From NCBI GenBank assembly GCA_027488845.1, contig JAIYBC010000055.1:1-43190 (forward strand): 43,190 bases of DNA. The letters are read 5' to 3'. The notes below the pieces were generated by a model. It was not told the DNA's origin. It made no database searches and saw only the letters and a program-made list of their open reading frames with translations. Positions 9,120 to 18,900 of this stretch are shown in pieces; position 1 is the stretch's first letter; every line of letters starts with the position of its first letter. This DNA is from Verrucomicrobiales bacterium (GTDB lineage Bacteria > Verrucomicrobiota > Verrucomicrobiia > Limisphaerales > UBA9464). Made by a program: the position numbers and the translations under genes.

Positions 9120-10286
9120 GTGACAAAGGGCGAACCCAATCCCGGCGTCGGCCTTCCCGCCGGCCGCTCCCGGTTCCAGCGGATCCTGGAGGCCTGGGCC
9201 GAATGGTCCATCGCGGCCTCGGCGGCGCTGGTGGGGCTGATGGTTTTGCTGGTCTTCGGATTCGTCCTGGCCGAAGCCGTACCCGTCCTGACCGGTCGGG
9301 AGACTTCCGCCCTGGATGACGGGATCCTCGGGCCCGACGACATCGACAAGGCCACTCCGGAACGCGTCCGCGCCTTCCTCGGGCTGACCCCGGAGGACTT
9401 CCGCTCCAAGGACCGCGAGACGCTGCGGCTCCTGATGGAGGTCCGGGCGGAGGTGCTCGCCGAGGAGCGGCGGGGGGGAGCCGATCCCGGGGCGACCTCG
9501 ATCCGGCGGTTGTTCCTCCCGTTCCGTTGGGAAGGCCGCGAGAAGCCGGCCTTCGTCTGGCAGCCGGGACCGGTGTCGCCCAAGTACAACCTCGTGCCCC
9601 TGATTGTCGGCAGCCTGAAGGTCACGGTCATCGCCCTGCTCGTCGGTGTCCCCATCGCCATCGCCGCCGCCGTCCATGCCTGTCTCCTGGGGGTTCGCGG
9701 GACGCCCCAGTGGGTGCGTGCCGCGGTCGAGCAGGTCTCTGCGGTGCCCGGGGTGGTCCTCGGGACGGTGGCCGTGCTCGCGGTTGCGCCCGTCGTTGCC
9801 GCCCTGACCGGCACGCCGTTCCCCCTGAACGCGTCGGTGGCCGGAATCGCGCTCGGCCTGGCGCTTGTCCCGCAGGTCTTCTCGTTGACGGTCGGGGCTT
9901 TGGAGGGCCTGCCGAGGGAGCTCACGCGGACCGCCCTGGCCTTGGGGGCGACCCCGTGGCAGGCGGCCTGGCGGGTGGCGTTGCCGGCCGCTTCCACCGG
10001 CATCCTCGCCGCCGTGCTGCTGGCCTTCGGCCGCGCCCTCGGAGAGACCATGATCGTCCTCATCGCCAGCGGAAACGCCCCGATGCTCGGCTGGAGTCCG
10101 TGGATCCCTGCACGGACCCTCACTGCGACCGTCGCCGCCGAATTGGGTGAGACCGCATTCCACGGCCAGCATTTCCGGATGCTGTTCGTGGTCGGTTCCC
10201 TCCTCTTCGTCCTGTCCCTCGGCGTCAATCTCCTCGCCGCCTTGGTCTTTCGGCGGCCCATTGCCGAGGAGGAGGGGCGCCGATGA
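9120..10286 (+). CDS. pstC: PstC, phosphate ABC transporter permease
   Basis: 388 residues from GTG 9120, the only start codon in frame after the pstS stop; no clear ribosome site precedes it. The first membrane helix lies at about residues 27-50. A hydrophilic segment of roughly 100 residues follows (about 55-155, with DDIDKATPERVRAF and many charged residues) before the remaining membrane helices. The EAA loop is recognisable as ELTRTALALGATPWQAAWRV, followed by GRALGETM. The long insert between helices 1 and 2 is larger than in the E. coli protein. The stop overlaps the pstA ATG by 4 nt. Confidence 0.9.
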   Translation: MTKGEPNPGVGLPAGRSRFQRILEAWAEWSIAASAALVGLMVLLVFGFVLAEAVPVLTGRETSALDDGILGPDDIDKATPERVRAFLGLTPEDFRSKDRETLRLLMEVRAEVLAEERRGGADPGATSIRRLFLPFRWEGREKPAFVWQPGPVSPKYNLVPLIVGSLKVTVIALLVGVPIAIAAAVHACLLGVRGTPQWVRAAVEQVSAVPGVVLGTVAVLAVAPVVAALTGTPFPLNASVAGIALGLALVPQVFSLTVGALEGLPRELTRTALALGATPWQAAWRVALPAASTGILAAVLLAFGRALGETMIVLIASGNAPMLGWSPWIPARTLTATVAAELGETAFHGQHFRMLFVVGSLLFVLSLGVNLLAALVFRRPIAEEEGRR

Positions 10287-11191
10287 ACGATCTCCGCGCA
10301 TCGAGGTTGGCGACCTGGGCGACCGGCATGGCCCTCTGGGGGATCCTCCTGCTGTTGGCGGCCATCCTCGTCCTGACTTCCGTCGAGGGTGCGGGCACGC
10401 TCTGGCGTTGGGCCTTCGATGGAACCGCGGCGGTTCCGGTGGCCGACCTGCCACGCGGCGGCCTCGCTTCTCTGGTGCTCGGGACCGTGCGCCGCGTCTT
10501 CCTGATGACTCTGATGGTCCTTCCGCTGGGCGTGGCCACCGCGGTGTACCTCTCCGAGTATTCACGGCCGCATTCCTGGACGACGCGGTTCCTGCGGCTG
10601 GCGATCATCCAGCTGGCCGGTGTTCCGAGCATCGTCCTGGGACTCTTCGGACTCGGCTTCCTGGTCGGCACGGTGGGTCAGAACCTCGATCTGGCCCTGG
10701 GGGAGGCCTCGCGGTTCGGGCGTCCCGGTCTCTTCTGGTCGGCCGTGGTCATGGCACTCCTGACCCTTCCGGTCATGATCGTCTCGACCGAGGAGGCCCT
10801 GCGTTCGGTTCCGTCCGGCAGCCGGGAGGTCGCCATGGCGCTTGGGGCCACCCGGTTCCAGGTGGTCTGCCGCATCGCGCTTCCCCACGCGGCTCCGGGG
10901 ATCCTCACCGGGCTGCTCCTCGCGGTGGGCCGGGCGGCGGGCGAGGTCGCCCCCATCCTCCTGACCGGGGCGGCCTATTCCACCGATGCGGCCGACGGCG
11001 GGCTCTGGAGCCGGTTCATGGACCTCGCCTACCATGTCTTCTTCCTCGCCACCCAGGCGCCCGACCCGGAACGGGCGCGGCCCATCCTCGGGGCGTTGTC
11101 GCTCCTCCTGCTCATCCTCACCCTCACGATGAACCTCCTTGCGGCGGTGATCCGGAACCGGATCCGCCGACCCGGAAACGCCTTCGACTGA
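10283..11191 (+). CDS. pstA: PstA, phosphate ABC transporter permease
   Basis: 302 residues with six predicted membrane segments. The EAA loop reads [20 protein letters not shown], followed by [16 protein letters not shown], a typical PstA signature. [15 protein letters not shown] near residue 82 is also characteristic. It forms the membrane channel with PstC. The ATG overlaps the pstC stop (ATGA), and pstB begins one base after this stop, so the three are tightly coupled. Confidence 0.94.
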   Translation: MNDLRASRLATWATGMALWGILLLLAAILVLTSVEGAGTLWRWAFDGTAAVPVADLPRGGLASLVLGTVRRVFLMTLMVLPLGVATAVYLSEYSRPHSWTTRFLRLAIIQLAGVPSIVLGLFGLGFLVGTVGQNLDLALGEASRFGRPGLFWSAVVMALLTLPVMIVSTEEALRSVPSGSREVAMALGATRFQVVCRIALPHAAPGILTGLLLAVGRAAGEVAPILLTGAAYSTDAADGGLWSRFMDLAYHVFFLATQAPDPERARPILGALSLLLLILTLTMNLLAAVIRNRIRRPGNAFD

Positions 11192-11192
11192 A

Positions 11193-11966
11193 ATGGCCAA
11201 CGCCGAACCAGCCCCGATTGCCATCGAGACCCGTTCCCTCGGCGTCTCCTACGGCCCTGTCGTCGCCGTGGACGGCATCACCTTCGCGATCCCGGAGCGG
11301 CGGGTCACGGCCCTGATCGGCCCCAGCGGATGCGGCAAGACCACGCTGCTCCGATGCTTCAACCGGATGAACGACCTGGCTCCCGGCTCGAAGGTCACCG
11401 GGAGCTGCCGCGTCGGCGGGACCGAGGTCCTCGACCCGCACCTCGACGTCACGATGCTTCGCCGTCGCGTGGGCATGGTCTTCCAGAAGCCGAACCCGTT
11501 TCCGATGTCGGTGTACGAGAACGTCGCGTTCGGCCTGCGCATCGCCGGGATCCGGTCGGGGACCGAGCTCGACGGCCGTGTCGAGTCCGCCTTGCGACGG
11601 GCCGCGCTGTGGGAGGAGGTCCACGACCGTCTCCGTTCTCCCGCCGCGGACCTCTCCGGCGGCCAACAGCAGCGCCTGTGCATCGCCCGTGCCATCGCCG
11701 TGCAGCCGTCGATCCTTCTGATGGACGAGCCGGCCAGCGCCTTGGATCCGGTGTCGACCGGCCGGATCGAGGACCTGATCCGGGAGCTGCGCCGCGACCA
11801 CACGCTGGTGATCGTGACCCACAACATGCAGCAGGCCGCCCGGATCTCGGACTTCACCGCCTTCCTCTACCAAGGTCGGCTCGTGGAGATGGACCGCACC
11901 GGTCGGATCTTCTCCGGGCCGTCGGACCGCCGGACCGAGGACTACGTCACCGGCCGATTCGGTTGA
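11193..11966 (+). CDS. pstB: PstB, phosphate ABC transporter ATPase
   Basis: 257 residues. Walker A is GPSGCGKTT at 43-51, followed by [11 protein letters not shown], which is diagnostic for PstB. Also seen are the Q-loop [11 protein letters not shown], the signature LSGGQQQRL from residue 154, and Walker B ILLMDEP at 174-180. It energises PstCA. Length and motif spacing are normal. The start lies one base after the pstA stop. Confidence 0.96.
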   Translation: MANAEPAPIAIETRSLGVSYGPVVAVDGITFAIPERRVTALIGPSGCGKTTLLRCFNRMNDLAPGSKVTGSCRVGGTEVLDPHLDVTMLRRRVGMVFQKPNPFPMSVYENVAFGLRIAGIRSGTELDGRVESALRRAALWEEVHDRLRSPAADLSGGQQQRLCIARAIAVQPSILLMDEPASALDPVSTGRIEDLIRELRRDHTLVIVTHNMQQAARISDFTAFLYQGRLVEMDRTGRIFSGPSDRRTEDYVTGRFG

Positions 11967-12030
11967 GCCGCCGTTCGGTTGCCGGGATGGCGCGGAAACG
12001 GAACCGATCGGTTCAGATCTCGATGGCGTC

Positions 12031-12714
12031 GTGGACCCCGATGGCGCCCAATGGGTGCCGGTGACGCCACTTGCCCCAGACATCGCCGCCCTCAAGGACC
12101 TCCTGCTTCGGATGGCCAGCCTCTCGGAGGGAATGGTGCAGCGTTCCGTCCGCGCCCTCGTCGAGCGGGACGACGAGTTGGCCCGCGCCGCCATGGCCGA
12201 GGACGACCGTCTCGACCAGTTGGAGAAGGAGATCGACGAGTCGTCCATGACCCTCCTCACCAAGGCGCCGCTGGCGGGCCAGCTCCGGTTGATCATCGTG
12301 GTCCTGAAGATCACCCGGGACCTCGAGCGGATCGGCGACGAGTCGACGACCATCGCGCGGCGGGCGATCGAGCTGGGACGCGAGCCTCAGCTCAAGCCCT
12401 ACATGGACATCCCCCGGATGACCGAGTTGGCCACGGCGATGCTCCGGGAGGCGCTGGATGCGTTCGTGCTCGGCGACACCGCGCTCGCCCGGGAGATCAT
12501 CCCCCGGGACAAGCAGGTCGACGCCCTGAACCGCCAGCTCCATCGGGAACTGGCCAGCTACATGATCGAGGCGCCCGCGAACATCTCGCGCTGCCTGCAC
12601 CTGATGACCATCAGCAAGTCCCTCGAACGGATCGCGGACCACGCGAAGAACATCGCGGAGGAGGCGGTCTATCTCTACGAGGCGAAGGATATCCGGCATT
12701 CCGGGCGGGCGTGA
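12031..12714 (+). CDS. phoU: PhoU, phosphate signalling/transport regulator
   Basis: 227 residues from GTG 12031. In-frame GTGs at 12055 and 12061 are also possible and would give 217-219 residues, so the exact start is uncertain. It has two homologous three-helix halves, each with the PhoU metal-site motif: LERIGDESTTIA near residue 108 and LERIADHAKNIA near 204. PhoU couples Pst transporter activity to PhoR kinase output and restrains phosphate uptake. No phoB/phoR pair is present in this window. It ends the rightward run that begins at mcsA. Confidence 0.94.
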   Translation: MDPDGAQWVPVTPLAPDIAALKDLLLRMASLSEGMVQRSVRALVERDDELARAAMAEDDRLDQLEKEIDESSMTLLTKAPLAGQLRLIIVVLKITRDLERIGDESTTIARRAIELGREPQLKPYMDIPRMTELATAMLREALDAFVLGDTALAREIIPRDKQVDALNRQLHRELASYMIEAPANISRCLHLMTISKSLERIADHAKNIAEEAVYLYEAKDIRHSGRA

Positions 12715-12809
12715 CGTCGTCCCGTCCCGGGCATGGCCGGGTGGATCGGGGGAATGGTTCGACGCTTGCCTTGCACCCGGTGGCCCCGTGGATGCTTCGC
12801 GACCACCGC

Positions 12810-13223
12810 ATGAGCCAACCTTCCCGCCGATTCATCACCACCGCCGAGGCGCTCCAGGAGGAGTACAAGGGCCGCACCAACTACTGGCTCTGCCGGCCCG
12901 AGGTCGCCGACGCGCAGGACCTCCAGCTTTGCCGGGCCGTGCTGCCCGCCGGCGAGGGACATGCGTTCCACACCCATCCGGAACTCGAGGAGATCATCTA
13001 CGTGCTCGAGGGACGCGTGGAGCAGTGGGTCGAGACGGAGTCCCGGATCCTCGGACCGGGCGAGGTCGCGCACATCCCGCGCGGAGTGGTCCACGCCACG
13101 TTCAACCCCACAGGCGACGACGCCGTCATCCTGGCGATCCTATCCCCGGCCGCCGCCAAGGGCCCCTTCCTGGTCGACGTCAGCTCCGAGGAACCGTGGT
13201 GTTCCCTCAGGCCGAAGGCCTGA
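12810..13223 (+). CDS. Single-domain cupin protein
   Basis: 137 residues. Cupin motif 1 is H-x-H-x(3)-E-like (HAFHTHPELEEIIYVLEG, about residues 50-67) and motif 2 is IPRGVVHATFNP near 91-102, giving the usual metal ligands of a small beta-barrel. Substrate unknown; possible roles are isomerase, dioxygenase or sugar-binding sensor. An alternative ATG lies six codons upstream at 12792. The last 17 nt overlap the 3' end of the convergent DUF309 gene. Confidence 0.75.
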   Translation: MSQPSRRFITTAEALQEEYKGRTNYWLCRPEVADAQDLQLCRAVLPAGEGHAFHTHPELEEIIYVLEGRVEQWVETESRILGPGEVAHIPRGVVHATFNPTGDDAVILAILSPAAAKGPFLVDVSSEEPWCSLRPKA

Positions 13224-13644
13224 CCGGATCGGGTTCGATCCGCGGGGCAGGGCGGTCCGGCAGCGGGTTGTGTTCGTACCCTCCCGCCTGGATCGCCGAA
13301 CGCCAATCGGCGATCAGCGCCAACACGGCCTCCACGTCGAGGTGGTCGTGACGGGGTCGATGACGGGACAGGTTGGCTTCGGCCAGGTCGAACAGGGCGA
13401 CCGCGGGCCGCAACCGCCTTTTCTGGAGGTGGACGAAGGCACCCGCCAGCTGGATCAGGCCCTTGTGGAAATGGTAGTTCGCACCATCCCGCCCGCCGGC
13501 GAGCCAGAGTTCCTCGAGGACGTCGTGGGCCTCGAAGTAGAGTCCCCGGTTGAAGCAGACGAAATAGCCCGCGTAGTGCCGTGGAAGTTCCGAGGGTTCG
13601 ATGCCTTCGAGCAGGCGGGCGATGGCGGGGCTCTTGTGGCTCAT
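13207..13644 (-). CDS. DUF309 family protein
   Basis: 145 residues. The family signature FNRGLYFEAHDVLEELW (about residues 28-44) carries the conserved E-A-H and E-x-x-W. A second helical block, GLIQLAGAFVHLQKRR, follows, giving the small all-helical fold of DUF309. The biochemical role is unknown to me. I chose ATG 13644 because it sits inside the stop of the upstream cupin gene (ATGA overlap); the frame extends further upstream without family similarity. The C-terminus overlaps the end of the convergent cupin gene at 12810-13223. Confidence 0.8.
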   Translation of the reverse strand: MSHKSPAIARLLEGIEPSELPRHYAGYFVCFNRGLYFEAHDVLEELWLAGGRDGANYHFHKGLIQLAGAFVHLQKRRLRPAVALFDLAEANLSRHRPRHDHLDVEAVLALIADWRSAIQAGGYEHNPLPDRPAPRIEPDPVRPSA

Positions 13645-13982
13645 CGGGAAGGGCTCGACACCGTCAGCGGTCCGTTGAAGCGGGTGAGGGAAAGGACTTC
13701 GGTCCGGGCGTGGTGTGGCCCGTGGAGGACGCCTTTGCGGACCTCGAAGACCGTTCCCGGACCGTGGACCACGCCGTCCTCCTCCCATTCGCCGGAGAGC
13801 ACATAGACCCATTCGTCGGCCTCGGGATGGATGTGCGCCGGAACGGTGACGCCGGCACGGAAGCGCCGGATCACGGTGATGCCCCCGGTTTCGCGGTCAC
13901 GGTCGACGACACGGAGATCGACCCCGGGATACGGTCCCGGCAACCAGTTGGCGCTCGCCGGCGGAATCACGGTCGGAAACAT
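13641..13982 (-). CDS. Small cupin protein (ChrR-like)
   Basis: 113 residues from ATG 13982; an upstream in-frame TTG at 14003 would add seven residues. Cupin motif 1 is HIHPEADEWVYVLSG (about residues 51-65), followed by a GTVFEVRKGVLHGPH block. The family includes ChrR anti-sigma-like cupins and acetylacetone-cleaving-type enzymes; a specific function cannot be assigned. Its stop overlaps the DUF309 start by 4 nt, so the two are coupled. The ABC ATPase lies 67 nt upstream on the same strand. Confidence 0.75.
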   Translation of the reverse strand: MFPTVIPPASANWLPGPYPGVDLRVVDRDRETGGITVIRRFRAGVTVPAHIHPEADEWVYVLSGEWEEDGVVHGPGTVFEVRKGVLHGPHHARTEVLSLTRFNGPLTVSSPSR

Positions 13983-14049
13983 GGGGCGCACGATTCCATC
14001 CAAAGCCCTCAGCGCAAGGAACCAGGTGCGGTTGCGGCGGAATCCTTGG

Positions 14050-15009
14050 TCAATCGAGTTGGACCTGGGGACAACGGACCTGCCTCAGGGAGTCCTTCCC
14101 GGCCATCGTTGGATGTTCGTCGCGGCAGGCGGGAACGACGCACGGACAGCGTGGGGCAAACCGGCAGCCCGGAGCGCCGGGGTCGATGGAGGCGACCTGC
14201 CCGGGGATGGTCGGCAGCGGTCGGCCGCTCGGGGGCAGCGTGGGGATGGCGGCGACCAGGCCCCGCGTGTAGGGGTGCCTCGGGTCCGAAAGGACGGCCC
14301 GCGCCGGTCCGGTCTCGACGAGTTCGCCGGCGTACATCACACCGATGCGGTCCGCATGCCGGGCAACGACCGCGAGGTTGTGGCTGATCAACAGGACCGC
14401 CGTGCCCGTGCGGTCCCGCAGCCGACGGAACAGTTCGAGGACCTGCGCCTGGAGGGTGACGTCGAGGGCGGTGGTGGGTTCATCCGCCACCAGCAGCCCG
14501 GGGCGTGCTGCGACCGCCATGGCGATCAGCACCCGTTGCTGCATGCCCCCGGAAAGCTGATGCGGGTAGTCACGGGCCCGAAGGACGGGATCCCGGACGC
14601 CGACTTCTTCGAGGAGCCGGACCACCTCCTCCTCGGGGTCGTCGACCGGACGGTGCAGGTCCAGCACCTCGCGGATCTGGCGACCGACCGGCATCCAGGG
14701 AGTCAGCGCCGAGCCGGGTTCCTGGAACACGTGGCCGACGGTGCCGCCGCGGAGCTTCTCCATCGCGGCTTCGGAAGCCCTCGCCACGTCCACGCCTCCG
14801 ATCCGGATGGCACCCCGGACGATCCGGGCGTTCGGAAGCAGGCGGGTCAGCGTCTGGGCGGTGACGCTCTTGCCGCAACCGCTCTCGCCGACGAGGCCGA
14901 AGATCTCGGAGCGGGCCACGGACACGGACAGTCCGTCGACGACCGTTCGAAGCCCGGACCGGACGGTCAGGTCGACGCGCAGGTCCTCCACCTCCAGGAT
15001 CGCGGACAC
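14050..15009 (-). CDS. OppD/DppD-type oligopeptide ABC transporter ATPase, orphan
   Basis: 319 residues from GTG 15009; the open frame continues upstream without family similarity. It has Walker A GESGCGKS near residue 42, Q-loop VFQEPGSALTPWMPV, signature LSGGMQQRV near 151, and Walker B LLVADEP near 172. A C-terminal oligo/dipeptide ATPase extension carries the Cys-rich CRFAPRCPCVVPAC motif that can bind an iron-sulfur cluster in this family. OppD normally pairs with OppF and permeases OppB/C, and none is seen within the flanking 10 kb on either side. It probably pairs with components encoded elsewhere. Confidence 0.88.
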   Translation of the reverse strand: MSAILEVEDLRVDLTVRSGLRTVVDGLSVSVARSEIFGLVGESGCGKSVTAQTLTRLLPNARIVRGAIRIGGVDVARASEAAMEKLRGGTVGHVFQEPGSALTPWMPVGRQIREVLDLHRPVDDPEEEVVRLLEEVGVRDPVLRARDYPHQLSGGMQQRVLIAMAVAARPGLLVADEPTTALDVTLQAQVLELFRRLRDRTGTAVLLISHNLAVVARHADRIGVMYAGELVETGPARAVLSDPRHPYTRGLVAAIPTLPPSGRPLPTIPGQVASIDPGAPGCRFAPRCPCVVPACRDEHPTMAGKDSLRQVRCPQVQLD

Positions 15010-15139
15010 GGCCGGAAGTTGAGTCGTCGGGGCGGGGGACCCAAGGCGAATCCGACCGGCTTCGACGGAATCCAAGTCTATCGTTTGCCAACCGCGGGTC
15101 CCTGTGGTTCTTATCGGTGTCCGGTCTCCCGGACCCGGG

Positions 15140-15922
15140 ATGAACAACACGGCGCTTCACGGCCTGGCCATCGGCCTCTTGGTGAGTTTTGGCGTCGTCA
15201 TCGCGATCGCCTCGGTCTTCGCCACCATCTACCGGCGGCATCTCCGAGCGGTCCGCCGGGCGGGACGCCTGCTGGATCCCCTGTCATCCCTGGTGGGCAG
15301 CCGCCGGCGGCCGATGCTCCTGCCGCTGCCCCCGCGCTGGATGGCGATCCGGAGCACGAACACGTCCTTTGTCCGGGAGATGCTCGGATTGGATCCCGGG
15401 GGTGGGACGCCTTGGTCCGAGGCCTTGGGCCGCTGCCGGGAACGGGCCTTCTTCGTCTCCGCCCCGGTGGAGAACTGGACCCTGGTGATCGGCTCCGCGA
15501 TCCCGGACCCGGTGGTGGACGTCGATGCCGCCTACCGGTTCCTTACCGGACTGAGCCGGGTGGTCGGGGAGGTCCATTTCTACTCCTCCGACCGGGTGTT
15601 GAACTTCCACGCCTGGGGATGTCTCCGGGACGGTTCCGTGGTCCGCGCCTACGCCTGGGCCGGGGAGGCGCTTTGGAACGAGGGCCAGATGACCCTCGAT
15701 GAACGGCTGCTCGGGCTGGTCTGCCGCGGATACGGCGAGGACGTCGAACCGGTCCGCTACGGCGAGGTGCCGCCGGAGCAGAACAACACCGAGCGGGTGG
15801 TGCTGCTGGCGCGTCGGTGGAGCCTCGATCCGGTGGTGGCCTGCGAGACGCTGCTGCACATGGAGTCGTCCTCCCTGGGTGACGACGGTCCCGGCCCGCT
15901 GGGCGGTGCGACCGGCGCTTGA
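15140..15922 (+). CDS. Unrecognised membrane-anchored protein
   Basis: 260 residues from ATG 15140, with GGGA just upstream. One N-terminal transmembrane helix (about residues 6-27) is followed by a basic stretch with RRH and RR, then a soluble domain of about 220 residues rich in W, F and Y. The soluble part contains AIRSTNTSFVREMLGL, VSAPVENWTLVIGS and HFYSSDRVLNFHAWG, and looks like a compact cytoplasmic domain. I do not recognise the family. It is divergent from the OppD-type ATPase (130 nt between starts) and lies 62 nt upstream of the large PEPCK-like gene, so it is probably co-transcribed with that gene. Confidence 0.7.
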   Translation: MNNTALHGLAIGLLVSFGVVIAIASVFATIYRRHLRAVRRAGRLLDPLSSLVGSRRRPMLLPLPPRWMAIRSTNTSFVREMLGLDPGGGTPWSEALGRCRERAFFVSAPVENWTLVIGSAIPDPVVDVDAAYRFLTGLSRVVGEVHFYSSDRVLNFHAWGCLRDGSVVRAYAWAGEALWNEGQMTLDERLLGLVCRGYGEDVEPVRYGEVPPEQNNTERVVLLARRWSLDPVVACETLLHMESSSLGDDGPGPLGGATGA

Positions 15923-15984
15923 TGCCTTCGGGGTTTGGCCGGAGGATGTCCACGGGCCCGTCCCAGCCCGAACCGCGCCGAACC

Positions 15985-18900
15985 ATGAACCCGACGAACG
16001 CGTTGGAATCCGCCTCCCTCCACCGGCACATCAACCTGAAGCTGGCCGAACTGGGCCTTCCGGGTGTGCCCATCGCCGGCGAGTCCGCCGCGCTCGACGC
16101 CTCGCTCGCCAGCTTCATCGCCCATTCCCGGGAGAAGGACCGCCTGCTTTCGCGCTACTCCAGCCCGGCGGACAAGCGGATCAACAACTTCCTCCACGAC
16201 TACCTCTGCGACTCGGCGGTGCCGCCGGAGCTTCCACGCCGGACCTTCACCCTCGACCGCCCCGGGCTGGCCCGCCTCCTATCGCTTCCCCCGGACCGCG
16301 ACGAGGTCGTCTCGCCGATGCTCCGCAGCTACCGGTTGCGCAACGGGATCCTCCACAATCCGAAGTCCGACCGCCGCACGACGGCCGGGATCTTCCACGT
16401 GACCGAGGGCGGCCTCCCGATTCCCGACGACAAGAAGGCGGTGCCGAAGGAGGTCTTTTCCCGTCTTCTCTCCAAGGCCATCCAGCCGCCCGAGGAGATG
16501 CTGCGGCTGCCGTTCACCGCCTCCTGCCCGTCGCCCGCCTCCTGCTTCGTCTCGCTGCTGATCCGCCCGGTGGTCTGTCCCGGCGTTCCGGGATTCCAGG
16601 CCCGCCAGGACATGGAGATCCGGTTCTTCGTCCCCGGCTCCCTCGTGGCCAACCTCGACTTCGTCGAGAGCATCTTCGGCAACGCCGGCGACCCGCTGCT
16701 GCCCGAGAACGACGCCGCCCTCGATCCCGAACACTGGTCCGGCCATTCCGGATGCGTGATCCTCGCCCCGCACCTCAACGGACTCACCAAGAAGGAGCTG
16801 GGACTGCCGGCCTGGGACGCCGCCACCGAACGGCAGCGCCGCGACGGCATGTGCTGGCGCGAATCGCGGGAACTCTACAACGACGGCAACGCGTTCAAGA
16901 TCACCGCCCGGGATTCCAGCGGCGTCATCGTGACGCTCATCTCCGACAACTACTTCGGCTACTGCAAGAAGGAGGTGAAGACCCAGATCAGCTTCGCCGC
17001 GAACCTGATGGGCCTCGCCGAGGAGGAGCACGCAGGCGGGGCATTGGTCTTCGCCAGCCACGACCTCGGCAGCGAATACGACGCGAACCAGCATCGGGCC
17101 GACTTCCCGCACAGCTTCGCCGAGGTGTCGCGCCTGTTCCCCGACGTCCTCGACCTGAAGCCCGAGGGATACGCCGTCGACCGCCGCCACTCCTCCGTGC
17201 TCTATGTGCCCGAGAATGTCCGGTTCGACCTGGAGAGCCAGTCGGTCTCCTGGGACAACGCCGGGCGTTCGGAGCGGATCCCCCTGCGGCTCGGGGCGGT
17301 CTACATCCTCCCCAGCGGGTTCAAGGTGCACCTTGAACCGCCGGTGGGCGCCCGGGCCTGGCGCCTTGTCGGGACCCGCCCCGAAGGCACGCTGTGCCAC
17401 AAGCCATGCACCGTCTCCGGCGGCGGAAAGAGCGAGATCTCCAAGCCGATCACCGACGCGATCATCCACGGCTCGGTGTTCGTTGCGGACATCGCCCGCG
17501 ACCTGGAACTGGTCGACGAGGTCCTGAAGCGCGACTTCTCTTCGAGGTTCCGCACGGCGTCGCGCAACGGCGTCGACCGGCGTCCGATCCTCTCGCCACA
17601 CCGCACGCTGGGTTCCGTCATCAAGCTGCTCACGCCCAGCGAGGACTTCTCCGGGGAGCACAACGCCTGGATCCAGGGCGTGCCTCCCCACATCCGGGAG
17701 CTCGTGCTGGTGGTGAAGCGCTTCTGGAATCCCACCTGGGGCGACAACTGGCGGTCGCGGTTCAGCGTCGACGTCATCAACGGCACCCCGGCCAACGAGC
17801 TGCGGATGGGACGCAAGCGGCTGGTCACCCAGTTCCTCCGCGTCGGCTACGACGAGCAGGGCGCATGGCGCACCTTCGGGCTCCGCAAGGACTTCATGCC
17901 GGCGCGGAAGATCCAGATGGAGGATGACATCACGGCCAGCGTCACCGTTCCCCGCGAATGGCTCGGGGAGTTGGACGACCAATGCCCGTTCCCGGCCCTC
18001 AAGTTGGTGGAGAACGTCGAGTCCTGCCTGTTCCAGCGGCCCGACGACGCCATCCACCGTGGCTACGACAAGACCGCCGAGGCGGACTTCGCCCGCGGCG
18101 GCAACTTCTTCAGCAACTACGAGCCGCTGTCCCGCGAGGCCGCACGGGCGCTGGTCGAGGATTCCGTCGGGCTGTTCCAATACACCGCGCCGATGCGGAC
18201 CTTGGTCGAGGAGGCCGGGGCCTCCTCCGAAGGCGACGGGTCCCCGGCCTGGATCGTCACCACCAGCCATCCCCGCATCGTCGACGGCAAGCCGTCCAAG
18301 AACCCGAGATACCTGCAGCGTCGGCCGGACCTCATGGATCCGCGCAGCTCGCATGTGGCCGAGATGGGGGCGCGGCTCGCCAGGCGGTTGCCGACGGCCA
18401 AGCCCCTCTCCACGCCGGTCCACGCCGTGCTTGCCGGACGGCGGAACAATCCGGCCGAAACCGGGGTCCGTCCGCTCAGCTGCTACGGTCCGATCCACTA
18501 CATGGAACTGCCGGAGGCGTTCATGGAGTTCATCTCCAGCATGACCGGCAAGTCGCCGTCGACGACCGGCGCCGGCAGCGAGGGTGCCCTGACCAAGGGA
18601 CCGTTCAACGCGCTGCCGCCCGTCTACGACCTCAACGCCGCGTTCGTCTCGTTCGCCCTCTCCGGATACCCGGCCTTCCTCACGAGCGCCGGTTGCCTTG
18701 GGCCCCGTGTGCGCGTGGACCACGACGTCAGCCTCCTGGTGCCCGAGGTCTGGTGCCGGATGGGGGTCGAGGAGCGGGATCCGGCGCACCTGATCGCCAA
18801 GGGATGCCTGGAGCGGGTCGTGGACGTGGAGCACCAGGGCCGGCGGATCCCGGCCAGCCGGCTCGGATGGCGGATCACCCACCGTTTCGTGCACGACTTC

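Noticed and set aside
13225-13260. GGTTCGATCC resembling a tRNA T-arm
   Set aside because: No acceptor, D or anticodon arms can be folded around it, and it lies at the end of convergent coding sequence.
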